From assembly GCA_028224375.1 (NCBI GenBank), contig JAOIVW010000002.1:62001-126000 (forward strand): a DNA stretch of 64,000 nucleotides. Reading direction: 5' to 3'. Numbering within the stretch: position 1 is the stretch's first letter; every line of letters starts with the position of its first letter. The position numbers were made by a program, and so were the translations under genes. Shown here in pieces: positions 17,160-26,335 of the stretch. This DNA is from Hellea sp. (lineage in GTDB: Bacteria > Pseudomonadota > Alphaproteobacteria > Caulobacterales > Maricaulaceae). Below the pieces are notes generated by a model, which was not told where the DNA came from, ran no database searches, and saw only the letters and a program-made list of their open reading frames with translations.

Positions 17160-17873
17160 ATGCGTCCCGAAAACCGTTCCCGCGAAAGCCTTCGCCCTGT
17201 TACATTTGAAGCGGGCGTGTCCCGCTATGCGGAAGGGTCTTGCTTGGTTAAATTTGGCGAAACTCATGTGCTGTGTACAGCCTCAGTCGATGAGAATGTG
17301 CCGCGCTGGATGAAGGGTAAAGGTAAGGGTTGGGTCACGGCGGAATATGGAATGCTACCCCGCGCGACCCATACGCGAAATTCCCGCGAAGCCGCGCGTG
17401 GTAAGCAAGGCGGACGCACCGTAGAGATTCAGCGCCTGATTGGCCGCTCACTCCGCGCGGTTGTCGATCTCGAAAAACTCGGCGAACGCCAGGTCATTAT
17501 TGATTGCGATGTCATGCAAGCTGATGGCGGCACCCGTACGGCCTCTATTACAGGGGCGTGGGTCGCGCTGTCTCAGGCTTGCGAAGGTTTGGTGAAACAA
17601 GGCCTCATCAAGGAAAACCCAATTACAGATAAAATGGCGGCGGTCAGCTGCGGAATCGTGGACGGGGAATGTCGTCTTGATTTGGAATATGTCGAAGACA
17701 GTGCCGCGCAAGCGGACGCCAATTTTGTTCTCACGGAAAATGGCGGCGTGATTGAAGTGCAGGCGAGCGCCGAAGAGACGCCTTTCACCGCTGATGAAAT
17801 GGCAGAGCTTATGCGCCTTGCTGGTGTTGGCATTGAGCAGCTTTGCACGCTTCAAGCGCAAGCCCTTAAGTAA
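17160..17873 (+). CDS. rph: ribonuclease PH
   Basis: A 237-residue phosphorolytic 3'-5' exoribonuclease that trims tRNA 3' ends. It begins [69 protein letters not shown] carries the active-site Asp and phosphate-binding residues. AAGGA lies 6 bases before the ATG. The TAA overlaps the next ATG (TAATG), so the PqqB-like lipoprotein gene is coupled to it. rdgB, often next to rph in proteobacteria, lies 1.8 kb downstream. Confidence 0.95.
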   Translation: MRPENRSRESLRPVTFEAGVSRYAEGSCLVKFGETHVLCTASVDENVPRWMKGKGKGWVTAEYGMLPRATHTRNSREAARGKQGGRTVEIQRLIGRSLRAVVDLEKLGERQVIIDCDVMQADGGTRTASITGAWVALSQACEGLVKQGLIKENPITDKMAAVSCGIVDGECRLDLEYVEDSAAQADANFVLTENGGVIEVQASAEETPFTADEMAELMRLAGVGIEQLCTLQAQALK

Positions 17874-18835
17874 TGAGACGCGCCGCGCTGAAACTTGTTT
17901 TTGGCGCGGTATTATTATGCGGGCTTTCAGCCTGTAACGCAGCGGAAGTCATTCAGAGCTGTGATGTTGAATTTATCATTCTCGGCACCGCCCAAGATGC
18001 AGGCGCGCCTCAAATCGGAAATAATGATGACCCTGCTTGGCGCAATACTTCGCTAAAAGGTTATGCGACATCAGCAGCTTTGGTCGATTACAAAACGGGT
18101 GCGCGTTATCTTTTCGAGGCCACACCGGATATACGCGAACAGCTTTATAGACTTGATGAAATTGCGCCGTCTAAGACTGAGGCGCCGCTAGGACTTTCTG
18201 GGATATTCCTCACTCATGCGCATATAGGTCACTATGCAGGGCTTATATTTGTGGGCCATGAATCGGCGGGAACGAAGGGCCTGAATGTTCATACCATGCC
18301 GCGCATGGGGGATTATTTGCGCAGTAACGGGCCATGGTCGCAACTCGTTGATTTTGAGAATATTAAATTGCAGCCTTTAGCGGATGAAGACAAGACCTAT
18401 TTGGAGAGAGGCCTAAGCGTAACCCCCTATCAAGTCCCGCATCGTGATGAATTTTCTGAAACGGTAGGCTTTGAAATTTCGGGTGGGAACAAGTCTGTTC
18501 TTTTCCTCCCTGATATCGATAGCTGGGATGAATGGGAAAAATATGGCCAGACGATTGAAACGCGACTAGCGGCGGTGGATTACGCTTTTCTGGATGCGAC
18601 ATTTTATGATGATAATGAATTGCCGGGGCGTGATATGTCCGCCATCCCGCATCCACGGCTAAAAGGGTCAATGGACCGTTTTGATAAACTCCCGAAAGCG
18701 GAGCGCGAAAAAGTCAGGTTTATTCATTTCAACCATACTAATCCCGCACGGTTTAAAGATTCAGATATATCAAAAGAGATTACGCGCCGCGGATATAAAC
18801 TCGCTAAATCAGGCGAGCGCTATTGTTTGGATTAG
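17873..18835 (+). CDS. PqqB-like MBL-fold lipoprotein
   Basis: A 320-residue metallo-beta-lactamase-fold protein with a lipoprotein signal (FGAVLLCGLSACNA). It contains ILGTAQDAGAPQIGN and LTHAHIGHYAGL, the variant metal motif HxHxGH seen in the PqqB group in place of HxHxDH, then FLPDIDSWDEWE and DATFYDDNELPGRDMSAIPHP. True PqqB is cytoplasmic; the lipobox puts this one in the periplasm, so it is a PqqB-like hydrolase of unknown substrate. It is coupled to rph by TAATG and converges on the XRE gene 4 bases later. Confidence 0.87.
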   Translation: MRRAALKLVFGAVLLCGLSACNAAEVIQSCDVEFIILGTAQDAGAPQIGNNDDPAWRNTSLKGYATSAALVDYKTGARYLFEATPDIREQLYRLDEIAPSKTEAPLGLSGIFLTHAHIGHYAGLIFVGHESAGTKGLNVHTMPRMGDYLRSNGPWSQLVDFENIKLQPLADEDKTYLERGLSVTPYQVPHRDEFSETVGFEISGGNKSVLFLPDIDSWDEWEKYGQTIETRLAAVDYAFLDATFYDDNELPGRDMSAIPHPRLKGSMDRFDKLPKAEREKVRFIHFNHTNPARFKDSDISKEITRRGYKLAKSGERYCLD

Positions 18836-18839
18836 GGCG

Positions 18840-19079
18840 TTACTCCGCGGCCGCCTTCACGTCGTTTTGGTCCTCATCTGGCTCATAGACAAGGATATCT
18901 GCAGGCTGGCAGTCCAGCTCTCGGCAGAGGGCGTCCAGCGTTGAAAAGCGTACAGCGCGGGCTTTGCCTGTTTTTAAAATAGACAGATTAGCCAGCGTTA
19001 TGCCCACGCGCTGCGCCAGCTCTGTCAAAGACATACGGCGGTCCAGAAGGACGCGGTCGAGATTTACACGAATAGCCAT
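18840..19079 (-). CDS. XRE-family regulator, YozG-like
   Basis: A 79-residue helix-turn-helix protein: MAIRVNLDRVLLDRRMSLTELAQRVGITLANLSILKTGKARAVRFSTLDALCRELDCQPADILVYEPD in overlapping pieces shows a complete Cro-type domain. The start overlaps the stop of the DUF2975 gene as TAATG. Small XRE proteins of this type regularly pair with DUF2975 membrane proteins; the pair may sense a membrane-linked signal, but the target is unknown. Confidence 0.88.
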   Translation of the reverse strand: MAIRVNLDRVLLDRRMSLTELAQRVGITLANLSILKTGKARAVRFSTLDALCRELDCQPADILVYEPDEDQNDVKAAAE

Positions 19080-19594
19080 TAAATTGTTAGCTCCGCATCG
19101 CGGCGAAGTTCCGCCCCATGCCGAAAGACTTCTGCTAAGGCTGCTATAACGAACACAACAAACCAAGTGCCAGGACGCAGATCCAGCGTCACTTCACCTG
19201 AAATAGAGAGGTTCATGACAACAATTCTAAGAATTTCAGACAAGGCAATCACTATCCACATTAAGCGTAGGCGAGAAATGTTCTCTGTCACAAAAGGATC
19301 GCCATCTAACAGCGTTTTAACAATCTTGCGCAGTATGGTCAAAACAAAGAACCACATCGCGCCGATAAACGCGCTGCCAAAACAAGTAAGCGCCGAAACA
19401 TGCGCTGCGGTACTATGGCCTGAGGTGGCAAGTTTATCCATTAAGTCGGCGCTTATGGGGTTATCAGTTGCCAAGGTGATACCAACGAGGACTAACAGTA
19501 AAACGGCCAAAGCCACAAAAACCATACCGACCAAAATCAGTATATTCAGGCTTTTCGCAATGGGCGTACCCGTATTGTCATTCACAGCGTTCAT
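19079..19594 (-). CDS. DUF2975 membrane protein
   Basis: A 171-residue protein with four hydrophobic segments (about residues 15-40, 65-90, 110-130 and 140-160) and the typical loop GDPFVTENISRLRLMW before the third. It belongs to DUF2975, integral membrane proteins of unknown function that share an operon with small XRE regulators. Here the XRE gene follows with a one-base overlap. The two genes probably act as one membrane-regulator unit. Confidence 0.87.
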   Translation of the reverse strand: MNAVNDNTGTPIAKSLNILILVGMVFVALAVLLLVLVGITLATDNPISADLMDKLATSGHSTAAHVSALTCFGSAFIGAMWFFVLTILRKIVKTLLDGDPFVTENISRLRLMWIVIALSEILRIVVMNLSISGEVTLDLRPGTWFVVFVIAALAEVFRHGAELRRDAELTI

Positions 19595-19675
19595 TGCGCC
19601 TTTCCCAGATTGAACTTATTGATAAACAATAATTGTTATATTGCAAGCTTGGAAAACACCGCTTAGAAACCGCCT

Positions 19676-20290
19676 ATGAAAAACATCACAAAAATTGTTG
19701 TCGCCTCTCATAATGAAGGCAAAGTTCGCGAGATTAGAGACTTGCTGAAGCCCTTTGGAATCGAGACTGTCAGCGCTGGGGAATTAGGTTTGCCAGAACC
19801 TGAGGAAACGGAAAAGACATTTGCGGGAAATGCGCAATTAAAAGCGTTCGCCGCTGCGGATGCGTCCGGACTGCCAGCGTTATCTGATGATAGTGGCTTG
19901 GCTGTGGACGCACTCAATGGCGACCCCGGAATTTACGCGGCGCGCTGGGCGGAGAAACCATCTTGTGAGGGTGGCGGCCGTGATTTTGATATGGCGATGT
20001 GGCATGTGAATGACCTGATAGGTGACAATCCTAATCGCAAAGCGCGCTTTATTTGTGCGCTGTGTCTCGCTTATCCGGGAGGTGACGCCCACACCTATGA
20101 GGGCACAGTCGAGGGCGAAATTATCTGGCCGCCGCGCGGGGATAAAGGGTTTGGCTATGACCCAATTTTTCGCGCCATAGGCGACACAAAATCATTTGCC
20201 GAAATTGACCCTGCGGAAAAGCATGCCAAGAGCCACCGCGCGGATGCTTTCGTAAAGTTTTTAAAAGACCAGTTTCCTGATGGGAGATAA
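19676..20290 (+). CDS. rdgB: XTP/dITP diphosphatase
   Basis: A 204-residue HAM1/RdgB enzyme that hydrolyses non-canonical purine triphosphates to monophosphates, keeping them out of DNA. Key motifs are [40 protein letters not shown] (catalytic and metal acids) and [12 protein letters not shown]. The stop lies inside the start of hemW (11-base overlap), so the two are an operon, as in many alphaproteobacteria. Confidence 0.95.
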   Translation: MKNITKIVVASHNEGKVREIRDLLKPFGIETVSAGELGLPEPEETEKTFAGNAQLKAFAAADASGLPALSDDSGLAVDALNGDPGIYAARWAEKPSCEGGGRDFDMAMWHVNDLIGDNPNRKARFICALCLAYPGGDAHTYEGTVEGEIIWPPRGDKGFGYDPIFRAIGDTKSFAEIDPAEKHAKSHRADAFVKFLKDQFPDGR

Positions 20291-21428
20291 TCATCTTGAT
20301 CCTTTGGCGGTCTATATTCATTGGCCCTATTGCGCCCGCATCTGCCCCTATTGTGATTTCAATGTTTATAAACAGAAGGACGATGCGGGTCTAACTCCGT
20401 CCATTTTATCTGACTTAGAAGGTTGGCGAGCATGGAGCGGACCGCGAGAGGTCAGCTCTATTCATTTTGGCGGGGGGACGCCGTCACTCATGAGCGCCGA
20501 AGATATTTCAAAGGCGATTTCCCAAATTAAAAACCTCTGGGGTTTAAAAGAGAATTGTGAAATAGCAATCGAAGCCAACCCACATGATGCGGATGAGGAT
20601 AAGTGGAGAGCTTATCGGGTAGCAGGAATCAACCGTCTCTCACTCGGCGTGCAAAGTTTTCATGACCCTGCGCTTAAATTACTAGGCCGCGACCATGATG
20701 CCGCCCAAGCGAAAGCCGCTTTGAGACTAGCCGTTGATATTTTTCCGTCTGTATCACTCGACATTATATTTGGATGGACGGGACAGACGGAAGACTTACT
20801 ACAAACGGATTTGGATATCGCCCTAGGGAGCGGCGCACAACATATCTCAACCTATCAACTCACAATTGAAGAGGGCACGGCTTTTGCCAAAGCAGAAGCG
20901 CGAGGCGATGTTAAGGCGGTAGATAGCGATAAGAGCGCCGACTTTTATGACCTCGTGAGAGAACGTTTAATGGCTAAAGGCTTTGAACATTATGAAGTCT
21001 CAAACTTTGCAAAGCCCGGACATCGCTCCAAACATAACCTCGCCTATTGGCAGGGACGCGACTATGTCGGTGTCGGCCCTGGAGCCCATGGACGACTGAC
21101 AGTGGAGGGCACACGCTATGCCACTGTCGCCGCCATGCGACCCAATGATTATAAGGAACGTGTAAAGTCTACAGGTTTGGGCATTACTGAAAAGGAGGCC
21201 TTGTCTCCAACAGCTTGGGCCGAAGAATATTTGCTCATGGGCCTGCGTATCGAAGAGGGTATTTCGCTCTCACGATTTGAAAATATTTCAGGTCACGCTT
21301 TGCCGCAAGATATTATAAATCAATTATCCCAAGACGGCTCTCTTTTACACCAAGGCGATAGATTAAAGGCGACCTCTGAGGGCCGCCTTGTATTAAATGC
21401 TGTAACTGAAAAACTGTTAGTTTCTTAA
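20280..21428 (+). CDS. hemW: radical SAM heme chaperone HemW
   Basis: A 382-residue HemN-like protein. The radical SAM cluster motif is CARICPYC (Cys18, Cys22, Cys25). It is followed by [16 protein letters not shown] and [19 protein letters not shown], then a C-terminal HemN-type domain. Proteins of this length without the extra HemN N-terminal region act as heme carriers rather than coproporphyrinogen oxidases. It overlaps rdgB by 11 bases and converges with a 4-base overlap on the LpoA-like gene. Confidence 0.92.
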   Translation: MGDNHLDPLAVYIHWPYCARICPYCDFNVYKQKDDAGLTPSILSDLEGWRAWSGPREVSSIHFGGGTPSLMSAEDISKAISQIKNLWGLKENCEIAIEANPHDADEDKWRAYRVAGINRLSLGVQSFHDPALKLLGRDHDAAQAKAALRLAVDIFPSVSLDIIFGWTGQTEDLLQTDLDIALGSGAQHISTYQLTIEEGTAFAKAEARGDVKAVDSDKSADFYDLVRERLMAKGFEHYEVSNFAKPGHRSKHNLAYWQGRDYVGVGPGAHGRLTVEGTRYATVAAMRPNDYKERVKSTGLGITEKEALSPTAWAEEYLLMGLRIEEGISLSRFENISGHALPQDIINQLSQDGSLLHQGDRLKATSEGRLVLNAVTEKLLVS

Positions 21429-22810
21429 GACGGCCCCAGAACCGTTTTCGGCGCAGGGTCGATAATGACGAAACGTCCGTTCTTTATTTGATAGACCGCC
21501 AAGCCGCGATCAGGTGTTCCGTCGGGGTTAAAGCGGACCAATCCATCGACGCCGTAAAAGCCGCTTGGGTCTTCAGCGCGAGCGCGTCGACCACGGGGGT
21601 CTCCATCCGCAACATAAGCGCCGACGGCCACAGCGTCATAGGCGAGGGAGGCTAGGCGAGAGGCGTCATCTCCATAGCTGCGATCATAATTATCAAGGAA
21701 GGGGCGTTTAGCGTCTTGGTCGGCAGCAGCGAAGATACCGCCATTCAGGGCGGGCTCACGCACGGTTTCATCATTTTTCCAAAGGCCCGTGCCTAGGAAC
21801 TGTACCTTAGCGGGGTCAACATCATAATAGGGGAAAAGCGGCGCGAGAGACCGCAGGGCCGTTCCGCCTTCGGGCAATAATATGGCTTCATAAGACATGG
21901 GGGTTCTTCCACCGTTTGCCTTAGACGCAATTTCTCCCTGGCGATGGAACTCAGCCAAGCGTTTGGCAGGTTCTTGCATGACGGAAATATCATTACCGTC
22001 ATAAATTTCAGACGCCGTGACCTCGCCTCTATTGGCGCGGACAGCACCGTCAAACTCATCTTTGACGCGGCGGCCATATTCGCTTTGAGGGCCAATATAA
22101 GCATAGCGTGTGGCCCCGGTAGAGGCGGCGTAATCGACGATACGTTTCACTTCGGCCTCAGGCGGGAAAGAGAGCAGGTAGGTTCCGTTCCCGGCGACAG
22201 TTTGATCTGTTGAGAAAGCAATAAGCGGTGTTCCGCTGCGGCTCGCTTCGCGGGCGCTGGCTTTGACAGAGCCAGCCAGAATAGGGCCTAAGATAACATC
22301 CGCGCCCGATTTAATAGCAGAGCGTGTGGCGCTGCGAGAGCCGTCAGCTGTGCCTTGCGTGTCCAGTGCCATCAAAAGGACATCGGCATCTTCCCGATTA
22401 AAGACAGCCAGTTCAGCGGCCTTTAGCATTGAATCGGCTTCTTCGCGGAGTCGCGATGACTTGGCAGAGAAGGGGAGGAGTATAGCCATACGCTTGATAT
22501 CGCGGCCTGCCATATGAGGCGGCGTTAGACCGCCGCGATTATTATAGTAATTCCCCGCTTCATAGCTGGGCTGCTCTGGTTGGGCAGTCTCAGGCTCTTT
22601 GACCTCAGTTTCTTTTTCTTCTTCTTTTTGCCCGCTATTATCTGTTGGATCAGGGGTCAATACGGGGTTTGTCGGCGGACGCTGCACGACAGGTCCGCGC
22701 GTTTGAGTCTGGCCTTGCGGAACGGGCACAGTGGTGCACGCACTCATTAGGAGCGCCGCTAAAGAGAGGCTTGCAATTCCGAGATGGCCAAAGCCGTATA
22801 ATTTCGCCAT
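21425..22810 (-). CDS. LpoA-like penicillin-binding protein activator lipoprotein
   Basis: A 461-residue lipoprotein (LAALLMSACTT lipobox) with a Pro/Gln/Glu-rich linker at about residues 25-75, then a periplasmic-binding type I fold: RDIKRMAILLPFSAKSSRLREEAD, LDTQGTADGSRSATRSAIKSGADVILGPILAGSV and TPLIAFSTDQTVAGNGTYLLSF. It matches the C-terminal domain of E. coli LpoA, which activates PBP1A, but lacks the N-terminal TPR domain. The start at 22810 is chosen for the signal peptide. It is divergent from rsmI, as lpoA is in E. coli. Confidence 0.87.
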   Translation of the reverse strand: MAKLYGFGHLGIASLSLAALLMSACTTVPVPQGQTQTRGPVVQRPPTNPVLTPDPTDNSGQKEEEKETEVKEPETAQPEQPSYEAGNYYNNRGGLTPPHMAGRDIKRMAILLPFSAKSSRLREEADSMLKAAELAVFNREDADVLLMALDTQGTADGSRSATRSAIKSGADVILGPILAGSVKASAREASRSGTPLIAFSTDQTVAGNGTYLLSFPPEAEVKRIVDYAASTGATRYAYIGPQSEYGRRVKDEFDGAVRANRGEVTASEIYDGNDISVMQEPAKRLAEFHRQGEIASKANGGRTPMSYEAILLPEGGTALRSLAPLFPYYDVDPAKVQFLGTGLWKNDETVREPALNGGIFAAADQDAKRPFLDNYDRSYGDDASRLASLAYDAVAVGAYVADGDPRGRRARAEDPSGFYGVDGLVRFNPDGTPDRGLAVYQIKNGRFVIIDPAPKTVLGPS

Positions 22811-22841
22811 AACAGCTCTTTCAATTCTAACTGGCCACACT

Positions 22842-23753
22842 GTGACTCATTCCGACTCTATAAGCGACACAAATCCTTCGCAACACTTAACAGGTGAAGA
22901 ATTACAGTCCAATTCTGTTAAAAATGTGACGTTAGAGTCGGGGCTCTATGTGGTTGCCACGCCTATTGGTAATCTACGCGACATCACTTTGCGGGCGCTA
23001 GATACGCTCCGCGCCGCAGATATGATACTCGCGGAAGATACGCGCCAAACACATAAATTGCTGAGCGCCTATGATATTAAAACACCTCTAAGTCCTTATC
23101 ATGATCATAATGCGGCAAAACGTGTACCCGGCGTGATAAAGGATTTGCAAGCAGGAAAAGTTGTTGCGCTGGTGTCTGATGCCGGAACGCCTCTTGTCTC
23201 TGACCCTGGGTTTAATCTCGTACGCGCTGCGGTGAAAGCCGGGATAGATGTTTTCCCTCTTCCCGGCCCGTCGGCGGTCTTGGCGGGGCTTGTGAAATCT
23301 GGCCTCCCATCTGACCGTTTCATGTTTGCGGGGTTTTTACCTCCCAAATCAGGCGCACGTAAAACCTCTCTTGAAGCCCTCACCAATGTCAAAGCGACCT
23401 TAATCTTTTTTGAAACAGGCCCCCGCATTGCGGCATGCCTGACAGATATGCATAGCGTTTTCGGTGAGCGGGATGTTGTGCTTACGCGGGAGCTGACGAA
23501 ACACTATGAGGAAGCGCGGCATGGAGACTTTGAGACTCTTATGAAGTCTGTAAAAGCTGATAAGCCCAGAGGAGAACTTGTTGTGCTTGTGGGCCCACCC
23601 TCCACAAGTGAGCGTTGGGGTGAAGAAGACGTTATCTCTGCGCTTAACACCCAAATTCCTGAACTCGGGGTTAAGCGGGCCAGCGCAGAAATTTCTGCGC
23701 AATGTGGCTGGCCTAAGCGCGATGTTTATCAATTGGCCCTCAAGCTGAAATGA
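22842..23753 (+). CDS. rsmI: 16S rRNA (cytidine-1402-2'-O)-methyltransferase
   Basis: A tetrapyrrole-methylase-fold enzyme that methylates the ribose of C1402 in the decoding centre. Clear motifs are LYVVATPIGNLRDITLRALDTL, ILAEDTRQTHKLL, ALVSDAGTPLVSDPG and FPLPGPSAVLAGLVKSGLPSDRF. No ATG fits. I give GTG 22842 (303 residues); GTG 22926 would leave 275 residues and a cleaner divergent promoter. Neither has a strong ribosome site, so the start is uncertain. It is coupled to yraN by ATGA. Confidence 0.9.
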   Translation: MTHSDSISDTNPSQHLTGEELQSNSVKNVTLESGLYVVATPIGNLRDITLRALDTLRAADMILAEDTRQTHKLLSAYDIKTPLSPYHDHNAAKRVPGVIKDLQAGKVVALVSDAGTPLVSDPGFNLVRAAVKAGIDVFPLPGPSAVLAGLVKSGLPSDRFMFAGFLPPKSGARKTSLEALTNVKATLIFFETGPRIAACLTDMHSVFGERDVVLTRELTKHYEEARHGDFETLMKSVKADKPRGELVVLVGPPSTSERWGEEDVISALNTQIPELGVKRASAEISAQCGWPKRDVYQLALKLK

Positions 23754-24133
23754 AGACCTCTAAAACTAAGACGCAAAAGCAATCCTATGAAAAAGCGGGC
23801 CGCCGCGCTGAGAATTTGGCTTGTCTTTACTTGCGTCTCAAAGGTTATCGTATTGCCGCGCGGCGTTTTAAGGTCAGGGAAGGTGAGGTGGATATTATTG
23901 CCCGCCGCGGCAAGGTCATTGCCATGGTCGAAGTCAAACAAAGAGCGACGGACCGTGCGGCAGAGCTGAGCGTATCTTTTGAAAACCAGTCCCGCCTCGT
24001 GGCCGCCGCTGAAATTTACATCAACCGCCAAAGAGACCTAGTCGATAAAGATTTTGAGCTACGTTTTGATTATCTATATATTATAGGGCGTTGGAAAATC
24101 CGTCATATTCCCAGCGCCTTTCAAGGTTATTAA
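23750..24133 (+). CDS. yraN: YraN family protein (UPF0102), nuclease-like fold
   Basis: A 127-residue protein with YEKAGRRAENLACLYLRLKGYRIAARRFKVREGEVDIIARRGKVIAMVEVKQR in pieces. The acidic residues in EGEVDII and VEVKQR match the PD-(D/E)xK nuclease core, so it resembles Holliday-junction-resolvase-type nucleases. The function is not established. It starts in an ATGA overlap with rsmI and precedes the BON-domain lipoprotein, the same order as in E. coli apart from diaA, which is missing. Confidence 0.9.
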   Translation: MKTSKTKTQKQSYEKAGRRAENLACLYLRLKGYRIAARRFKVREGEVDIIARRGKVIAMVEVKQRATDRAAELSVSFENQSRLVAAAEIYINRQRDLVDKDFELRFDYLYIIGRWKIRHIPSAFQGY

Positions 24134-24188
24134 AAGCCCGTAAAGAATAGTTTTGGTAACTTTTAGTTCACCACTCGCAGGTAAAGCT

Positions 24189-25154
24189 ATGGGCATTATG
24201 AAAAGCTTAACCATACTTTCCGCCGCTGTTCTTTCACTATCCCTGTCGGCTTGCACCACCGTGACGACCGCAGGCGTCAGTAAAGGCGATGAACGCAATT
24301 TCGCACGTTCTGTTAATGATGTCAGCGCTGAGCGTGCAATTAAGGCCCGCCTGAAGCGCGCCTATGGGTTTGAGTTTAAACACGTAAATGTCGATGTGCG
24401 CGAAGGTATTGTGCTTTTGGCCGGAAATGTACCGCGCCAAGAAGACCGTATCGAAGCGGAGCGCATCGCCTGGTCTGCGCCGCGTATAGCTCAAGTCGGA
24501 AATGAGCTTCGCATTGAAAGCAATGAGGGTTTCGTTCGCGGTACCAAAGATAAGCTTTTAACGACGTCAGTTAAAACCCGCCTGACAGCCGATAAATATG
24601 TTAAAGCTCGCAATCTGAATGTAGAGACACATAACGGCGTTGTTTATCTTTTAGGCGTGGCCCGTAATCAAGCTGAGCTAGAACGCGCAGCAGAAATAGC
24701 CAGTACGACTAAGGGGGCGCGAGAAGTGATTTCTTATGTCACCGTCGCGGGAATTGACTCTTCTATCAGCCGGCTAAGCCAATCTGCAAATGCTGGAAGT
24801 CCCGTTCAATACGCGCCGGCACAAGCGCAGCCGCAATATGCAGCGCCTCAGCAGCGCGAGCTTCCTGGGTTTTTAACAACGACTCCTACGCCTTCTGCAC
24901 CAGGAATCCCTTTATCACAGCCTATGCCTCACAATTCTCAAATTCAGGGCGCGCCATCGCAAATTTCTGATATGGGTGAGCGTCTCAATAAGGAATTTCC
25001 GACTGAAGAAGAGCTAGGGAAATACCGAACTGGAGCGGCTGGCGAGGCTGTTTCGGTTATAGAGAGCGAACCCTATTATATCGACCCTGATACAGGCAAA
25101 GAAATTCCTGTTGTCTTCATTGATGGTGAGTTTGTACCAAAACTCATCAGATAA
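24189..25154 (+). CDS. DolP/YraP-like lipoprotein with two BON domains
   Basis: A 321-residue lipoprotein (VLSLSLSACTT lipobox). Two BON domains follow at about residues 35-105 (AERAIKARLKRAYG, VNVDVREGIVLLAGNV) and 115-185 (LLTTSVKTRLTADKYVKARN, VETHNGVVYLLGVA). This is the layout of E. coli DolP, an outer-membrane lipoprotein that binds anionic phospholipid and supports BamA and envelope integrity. A Pro/Gln-rich tail of about 130 residues is extra. The gene lies next to yraN and rsmI as dolP does in E. coli. The ATG at 24189 follows AGGTAAAG. Confidence 0.87.
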   Translation: MGIMKSLTILSAAVLSLSLSACTTVTTAGVSKGDERNFARSVNDVSAERAIKARLKRAYGFEFKHVNVDVREGIVLLAGNVPRQEDRIEAERIAWSAPRIAQVGNELRIESNEGFVRGTKDKLLTTSVKTRLTADKYVKARNLNVETHNGVVYLLGVARNQAELERAAEIASTTKGAREVISYVTVAGIDSSISRLSQSANAGSPVQYAPAQAQPQYAAPQQRELPGFLTTTPTPSAPGIPLSQPMPHNSQIQGAPSQISDMGERLNKEFPTEEELGKYRTGAAGEAVSVIESEPYYIDPDTGKEIPVVFIDGEFVPKLIR

Positions 25155-25163
25155 AGTAGGTCT

Positions 25164-25511
25164 CTAAATTAACTCTGCTTGAATATCTTTTGTCCAACCA
25201 ACTGTAATTGACGCGCCTTGTCTATCTATGACGGGGCGTTTTATTAATGTGGGGTGTTCAGACATCAACGCGATAGCTTTATCGCTATTCATATCGGCCT
25301 TTTCAACATCATCTAAACCGCGCCATGTCGTCGAGCGCGTGTTTAACAATTTTTCCCAGCCCACGGCCTTAGCGATACGGCTTAGATCTTTGGCCGGCAC
25401 GCCATCTGCGCGCACATCGATTAACGTCAGATCATGCCCTACGGCTGTCATGGCTTTGATAGCCTTTCGGCATGTGTCGCAGGTTTTAAGGTGATAGACA
25501 GTCAGGTGCAT
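25164..25511 (-). CDS. ArsC/Spx-family thioredoxin-fold protein (YffB-like)
   Basis: A 115-residue protein with LKTCDTCRKAI (Cys10, Cys13) at the N-terminus, NTRSTTWRGL in the middle and HPTLIKRPVIDRQGASITVGW near the end. The TLIKRP motif is diagnostic of the ArsC/Spx fold. The short length and the CxxC favour the YffB-type glutathione-dependent reductase subgroup over a true arsenate reductase; no ars genes are near. Its start overlaps the hydrolase stop by one base and it ends a coupled four-gene operon. Confidence 0.88.
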   Translation of the reverse strand: MHLTVYHLKTCDTCRKAIKAMTAVGHDLTLIDVRADGVPAKDLSRIAKAVGWEKLLNTRSTTWRGLDDVEKADMNSDKAIALMSEHPTLIKRPVIDRQGASITVGWTKDIQAELI

Positions 25512-26335
25512 CAGAGGTGGCTTTCGATAAAATCAGCCGCAGCTTTATAAACGTCTGCGCGGGGGGTATCATTGTGGATCTCATGCTCACAATTCTCATA
25601 AGCTTTAAAACTACAATCAGGAGCTTGAGCGGCAAAGGCTTCACTGGCGGAAAAGTCCGTAAGTTGGTCTTCGCGGGAATGCACGATTAGAAGAGGCTTT
25701 TGCCAATTTGCGGCATTGTCCATAATCCACTCCCCGCCTTCGACCATCCCAATGGCGAGGCCAACACCCAATTTACCATGGTTTAGCGGATCGGAGATGT
25801 AGGCTTCTTGTTCAGCAGGGAGGCGAGAGATTTTGCTGCCGTCGATTTTATTTCCCAATGTCATTTTAGGCGCAATTTTGCCCAGTGTTTTTACAATGAA
25901 CCTTTGTGGTTTCGAGATGGGTTGGGCCGATTGTATGAATGGAGCTGAGGCAACCACGCAGCGCATATCAGACCCCGCGTCTTTGAGTTGATGATTGAGC
26001 ACTAACCCTCCGCCCATTGAATGTCCGTATAGGCATTGGGGCATGTCGGGAAAGGTCTCTTTGCTTTGTGCGAGTAAAGCGTCGACATCACGCAGCATCA
26101 AACCATAATCGGGACAAAAGCCCCGCGGCCCGTCCGAGCGTCCGTGCCCCCGCAAATCCAACGCTATAACAGAAATATTTCGGCTGTTTAAATAGGCCGC
26201 CATATCCGAATAACGCCCGCTATGCTCTCCAAAGCCGTGGACGAGGTTCATGACAGCCTTAGGCGTTTCGGCGGCCCAAATATGTCCGCGCAGGATTGTG
26301 CCATCAGCCGAGTTTTTTGTTTCAAAATCGCTCAT
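25511..26335 (-). CDS. alpha/beta hydrolase, monoacylglycerol lipase-like
   Basis: A 274-residue serine hydrolase of the lysophospholipase/monoglyceride lipase type: NLVHGFGEHSGRY (oxyanion region), LRGHGRSDGPRG, and the nucleophile elbow GHSMGGG (Ser106), with Asp in HSREDQLTD and His in CEHEIHND completing the triad. It has no signal peptide, so it acts in the cytoplasm. It overlaps the upstream YbjQ gene as ATGA. The substrate is likely a lipid ester; I cannot say which. Confidence 0.88.
   Translation of the reverse strand: MSDFETKNSADGTILRGHIWAAETPKAVMNLVHGFGEHSGRYSDMAAYLNSRNISVIALDLRGHGRSDGPRGFCPDYGLMLRDVDALLAQSKETFPDMPQCLYGHSMGGGLVLNHQLKDAGSDMRCVVASAPFIQSAQPISKPQRFIVKTLGKIAPKMTLGNKIDGSKISRLPAEQEAYISDPLNHGKLGVGLAIGMVEGGEWIMDNAANWQKPLLIVHSREDQLTDFSASEAFAAQAPDCSFKAYENCEHEIHNDTPRADVYKAAADFIESHL

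Noticed and set aside
25164-25511. Arsenate reductase with arsenic resistance role
   Set aside because: Short YffB-type protein in an operon with YbjQ and a hydrolase; no arsB, arsR or acr3 nearby.
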